Shown here piece by piece: positions 36,707 to 38,729 of a stretch of DNA of 38,729 bases; position 1 is the stretch's first letter; every line of letters starts with the position of its first letter. The stretch comes from Dehalococcoidia bacterium. Its GTDB lineage: Bacteria > Chloroflexota > Dehalococcoidia > Lucifugimonadales > Lucifugimonadaceae. The DNA lies in the NCBI GenBank assembly GCA_002723375.1, contig PBNX01000026.1, forward strand, positions 1-38,729. Reading direction: 5' to 3'. Under the pieces are notes generated by a model that saw only the letters and a list, made by a program, of their open reading frames with translations, did no database searches and was not told where the DNA came from. A program made the translations under genes and the position numbers.

Positions 36707-37810
36707 ATGATAGACCAAATAAAAACAAAAGTTTCAAATAATATAAGAATTAATGATGAAGAAGCTCTTTACTTATATAGAGATTTAGATCTATTAACCC
36801 TTGGCAAGCTTGCTCAAGAAAAAAGATTTAAATTAGTACCTAACAAATCAGTATCATTTGTAATTGATACAAATTTAAATTACACAAATATTTGCGATGC
36901 TTATTGTAGTTTTTGCGCATTTTATAGAACTGACCCTGATGATCCGTCTTCTTATACTTATTCAGTAGATGAAATGATAAAGAAAATTAGAAAGGCACGG
37001 GATAAAGGATGCACAACAATCTTAATGCAAGGTGGACTTAACAGTGACATTCCTTTTAAGTTTTACACAGAAATAGTATCACGAACAGTTAATGAGTTTC
37101 CTGATATAACTCCTCATTTTTTTTCTGCTCCAGAAATTATGAAAATGAGTGAAGTTTCTGGCCTTACTGTTAAAGAGGTTTTTTTGGAACTAAAAAAAGC
37201 AGGCCAAAGAACTATGCCTGGTGGTGGCTCCGAAATTCTTACTAACGAAATTAAATCAAAAATTAGCAGATTTAAACCAAAAAATACAGTTGATCAATGG
37301 ACAGATGTTCACAGGAATGCACATGAAGTAGGAATATATACTACTGCAACTATGATGTACGGACATTTAGAAAAGGACAAGGACATAATAGAAACATTAA
37401 GTCATATAAGAAATGTGCAAGATGAATCTATTGAATCTAAATCTGCTAGATTTACGGCTTTCATTCCATGGTCATTTAAAAAAGATAACACTGCTCTTGG
37501 CAAAAAAATAAAAAAAGAAGCAGGTCCTAATCAATATTTAAGAATAATAGCTCTCTCTAGGCTTTATTTAGATAATATTAACCACATACAAGCATCTTGG
37601 TTTTCTGAGGGATATAAAACAGGTCAAATTGCACTTTCATTCGGTGCTGATGATTTCGGGGGAACATTGTTTGATGAAAATGTTATGCTTTCTGCGGGTT
37701 TTTATAATCGAACTTCAGTTGAAGGAATAAAAAAATTGATAAATGATGCTGGCTTCGAAGCAACCCAAAGAACGACTGAATATGATCTTATTGAAGAAAT
37801 GAGTAGGTAG
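36707..37810 (+). CDS. mqnC: Cyclic dehypoxanthinyl futalosine synthase (radical SAM)
   Basis: 367 aa; 'SFVIDTNLNYTNICDAYCSFCAFYRTDPDD' (CX3CX2C), 'TILMQGGLNSDIPFKFYTEIV', 'GQRTMPGGGSEIL'. Confidence 0.95.
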   Translation: MIDQIKTKVSNNIRINDEEALYLYRDLDLLTLGKLAQEKRFKLVPNKSVSFVIDTNLNYTNICDAYCSFCAFYRTDPDDPSSYTYSVDEMIKKIRKARDKGCTTILMQGGLNSDIPFKFYTEIVSRTVNEFPDITPHFFSAPEIMKMSEVSGLTVKEVFLELKKAGQRTMPGGGSEILTNEIKSKISRFKPKNTVDQWTDVHRNAHEVGIYTTATMMYGHLEKDKDIIETLSHIRNVQDESIESKSARFTAFIPWSFKKDNTALGKKIKKEAGPNQYLRIIALSRLYLDNINHIQASWFSEGYKTGQIALSFGADDFGGTLFDENVMLSAGFYNRTSVEGIKKLINDAGFEATQRTTEYDLIEEMSR

Positions 37811-37811
37811 A

Positions 37812-38660
37812 ATGAAAGAGAAAGAAGTAATTTTTGGACATAGCCCAGATTCAGATGATGCATTTATGTATTATGGAATTGCAAGTGAAAATGTAAAGAT
37901 TAAAGGTTATAAAATATCTCATTTAATGGAAGATATAGAATCGCTTAACCTTAGATCTGAAAAAGGGGAGTTGGATGTAACAGCCATATCAGTTGCTCAT
38001 TATCCAAATGTAAGTAATCATTATCAAATTATGAGCTGCGGATCTTCAGTTGGAAGGAATTATGGCCCCGTACTTGTTTCAAAAAAGTATAAAACGTTAA
38101 AAGAACTAAAAGGTAAAAAAATAGGTATTCCTGGAAAGTTCACAACTTCATACATGTTATTTCAAATTTTTGCTGGAATTGATCTAGATGTTAAATTTAT
38201 GCATTTTGAGAAAATAATGGGCTCCATAAATAGGGGAGAGGTAGATGCGGGTGTCCTCTTGCATGAAGGTCAAATCTTATTTGAAAAAGACGGTTTTAAC
38301 AAAATTCTTGACTTAGGTGAAGAATGGTTCAATAAAACAAATTTACCTATACCTTTAGGCGTTGATTTAGTTAATAGAAAATTTGAAAAAAAAATACGAG
38401 AAGACTTAACAACCGTTTTTTATAATAGTGTTCAATATGCAATATTGAATGAAAATGATGCTTTAAAATATGCTATGCAATATGGCAGAAACCTTTCATT
38501 TGAAGAAGCTCGAAAATTTGTTCGAATGTATGTCAATCAAGACACTTTAGATATGGGGTCAGATGGTCTTAAAGCAATTAATAAATTATTTGACCTTGCA
38601 ATAAATAGCGGATTATTAAAAGAAAAGCCTGAAATTGACCTAATTCATCCTCGAAAGTAA
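37812..38660 (+). CDS. mqnD: 1,4-dihydroxy-6-naphthoate synthase
   Basis: 282 aa; 'IFGHSPDSDDAFMYYGIA', 'GELDVTAISVAHYPNV', 'GRNYGPVLVSKK', 'GSINRGEVDAGVLLHEGQI', 'LGVDLVNRKF'. Confidence 0.93.
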   Translation: MKEKEVIFGHSPDSDDAFMYYGIASENVKIKGYKISHLMEDIESLNLRSEKGELDVTAISVAHYPNVSNHYQIMSCGSSVGRNYGPVLVSKKYKTLKELKGKKIGIPGKFTTSYMLFQIFAGIDLDVKFMHFEKIMGSINRGEVDAGVLLHEGQILFEKDGFNKILDLGEEWFNKTNLPIPLGVDLVNRKFEKKIREDLTTVFYNSVQYAILNENDALKYAMQYGRNLSFEEARKFVRMYVNQDTLDMGSDGLKAINKLFDLAINSGLLKEKPEIDLIHPRK

Positions 38661-38729
38661 ATGTTTTTAGGGTATAAGCTTAAAGAAAACCCTGCTGTCG
38701 GAATAATTTTAATAATAAATTTATTCTAT
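38661..38729 (+). CDS. Partial ORF at window end, N-terminus of a probable membrane protein
   Basis: ATG directly abuts the mqnD stop; MFLGYKLKENPAVGIILIINLFY... continues off the window. Confidence 0.4.
   Translation, partial: MFLGYKLKENPAVGIILIINLFY

Noticed and set aside
1-38729. CRISPR arrays, tRNA/rRNA genes, insertion sequences, prophage, toxin-antitoxin or defence islands
   Set aside because: No spaced repeats, RNA-gene motifs, transposase/integrase or defence-family proteins seen by eye; intergenic space is too short for most of these.

Overview
The window is a compact, AT-rich bacterial chromosome segment. By gene content I tentatively infer a marine, streamlined lineage, possibly SAR202-like Chloroflexota; the sequence does not prove this. 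I saw no rRNA, tRNA, CRISPR array, transposase or phage genes. From left to right: (i) a partial Gfo/Idh/MocA oxidoreductase and an EamA transporter (minus strand). (ii) A plus-strand run: enolase-superfamily dehydratase, TauE/SafE permease, M1 aminopeptidase, a small membrane protein, an AlkA-like glycosylase and a TPP-dependent decarboxylase/synthase. (iii) A tight minus-strand operon (~8.7-17.6 kb): apt, a 2-hydroxyacid dehydrogenase and a nine-gene corrinoid one-carbon methyl-transfer cluster. That cluster holds a RACo/RamA-like Fe-S ASKHA activase, a small Cys protein, a B12-binding protein, a UroD-type methyltransferase, an orphan protein, a homocysteine methyltransferase, a 'virulence factor'-type small protein, a pterin-binding methyltransferase and MetF-like MTHFR. 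(iv) A GarR/HIBDH-like dehydrogenase, a tartrate/isopropylmalate dehydrogenase and an aldo/keto reductase. (v) alaS-ruvX-aroE-aroC-aroK-aroB. (vi) MoaD-like, HAD, pyrD and MFS genes. (vii) A futalosine-type menaquinone cluster (UbiA-UbiX-UbiD-mqnE-mqnA-mqnC-mqnD). The strongest candidate for an under-described system is the corrinoid cluster, which looks like a methionine synthase or O/N-demethylase split into separate proteins, with a redox/ATP reactivase and several orphan components. I also found two small genes missing from the ORF track, a likely ATT-initiated TauE gene, a MoaD-like protein with residues beyond its GG, and 3' overlap at all four convergent gene junctions.
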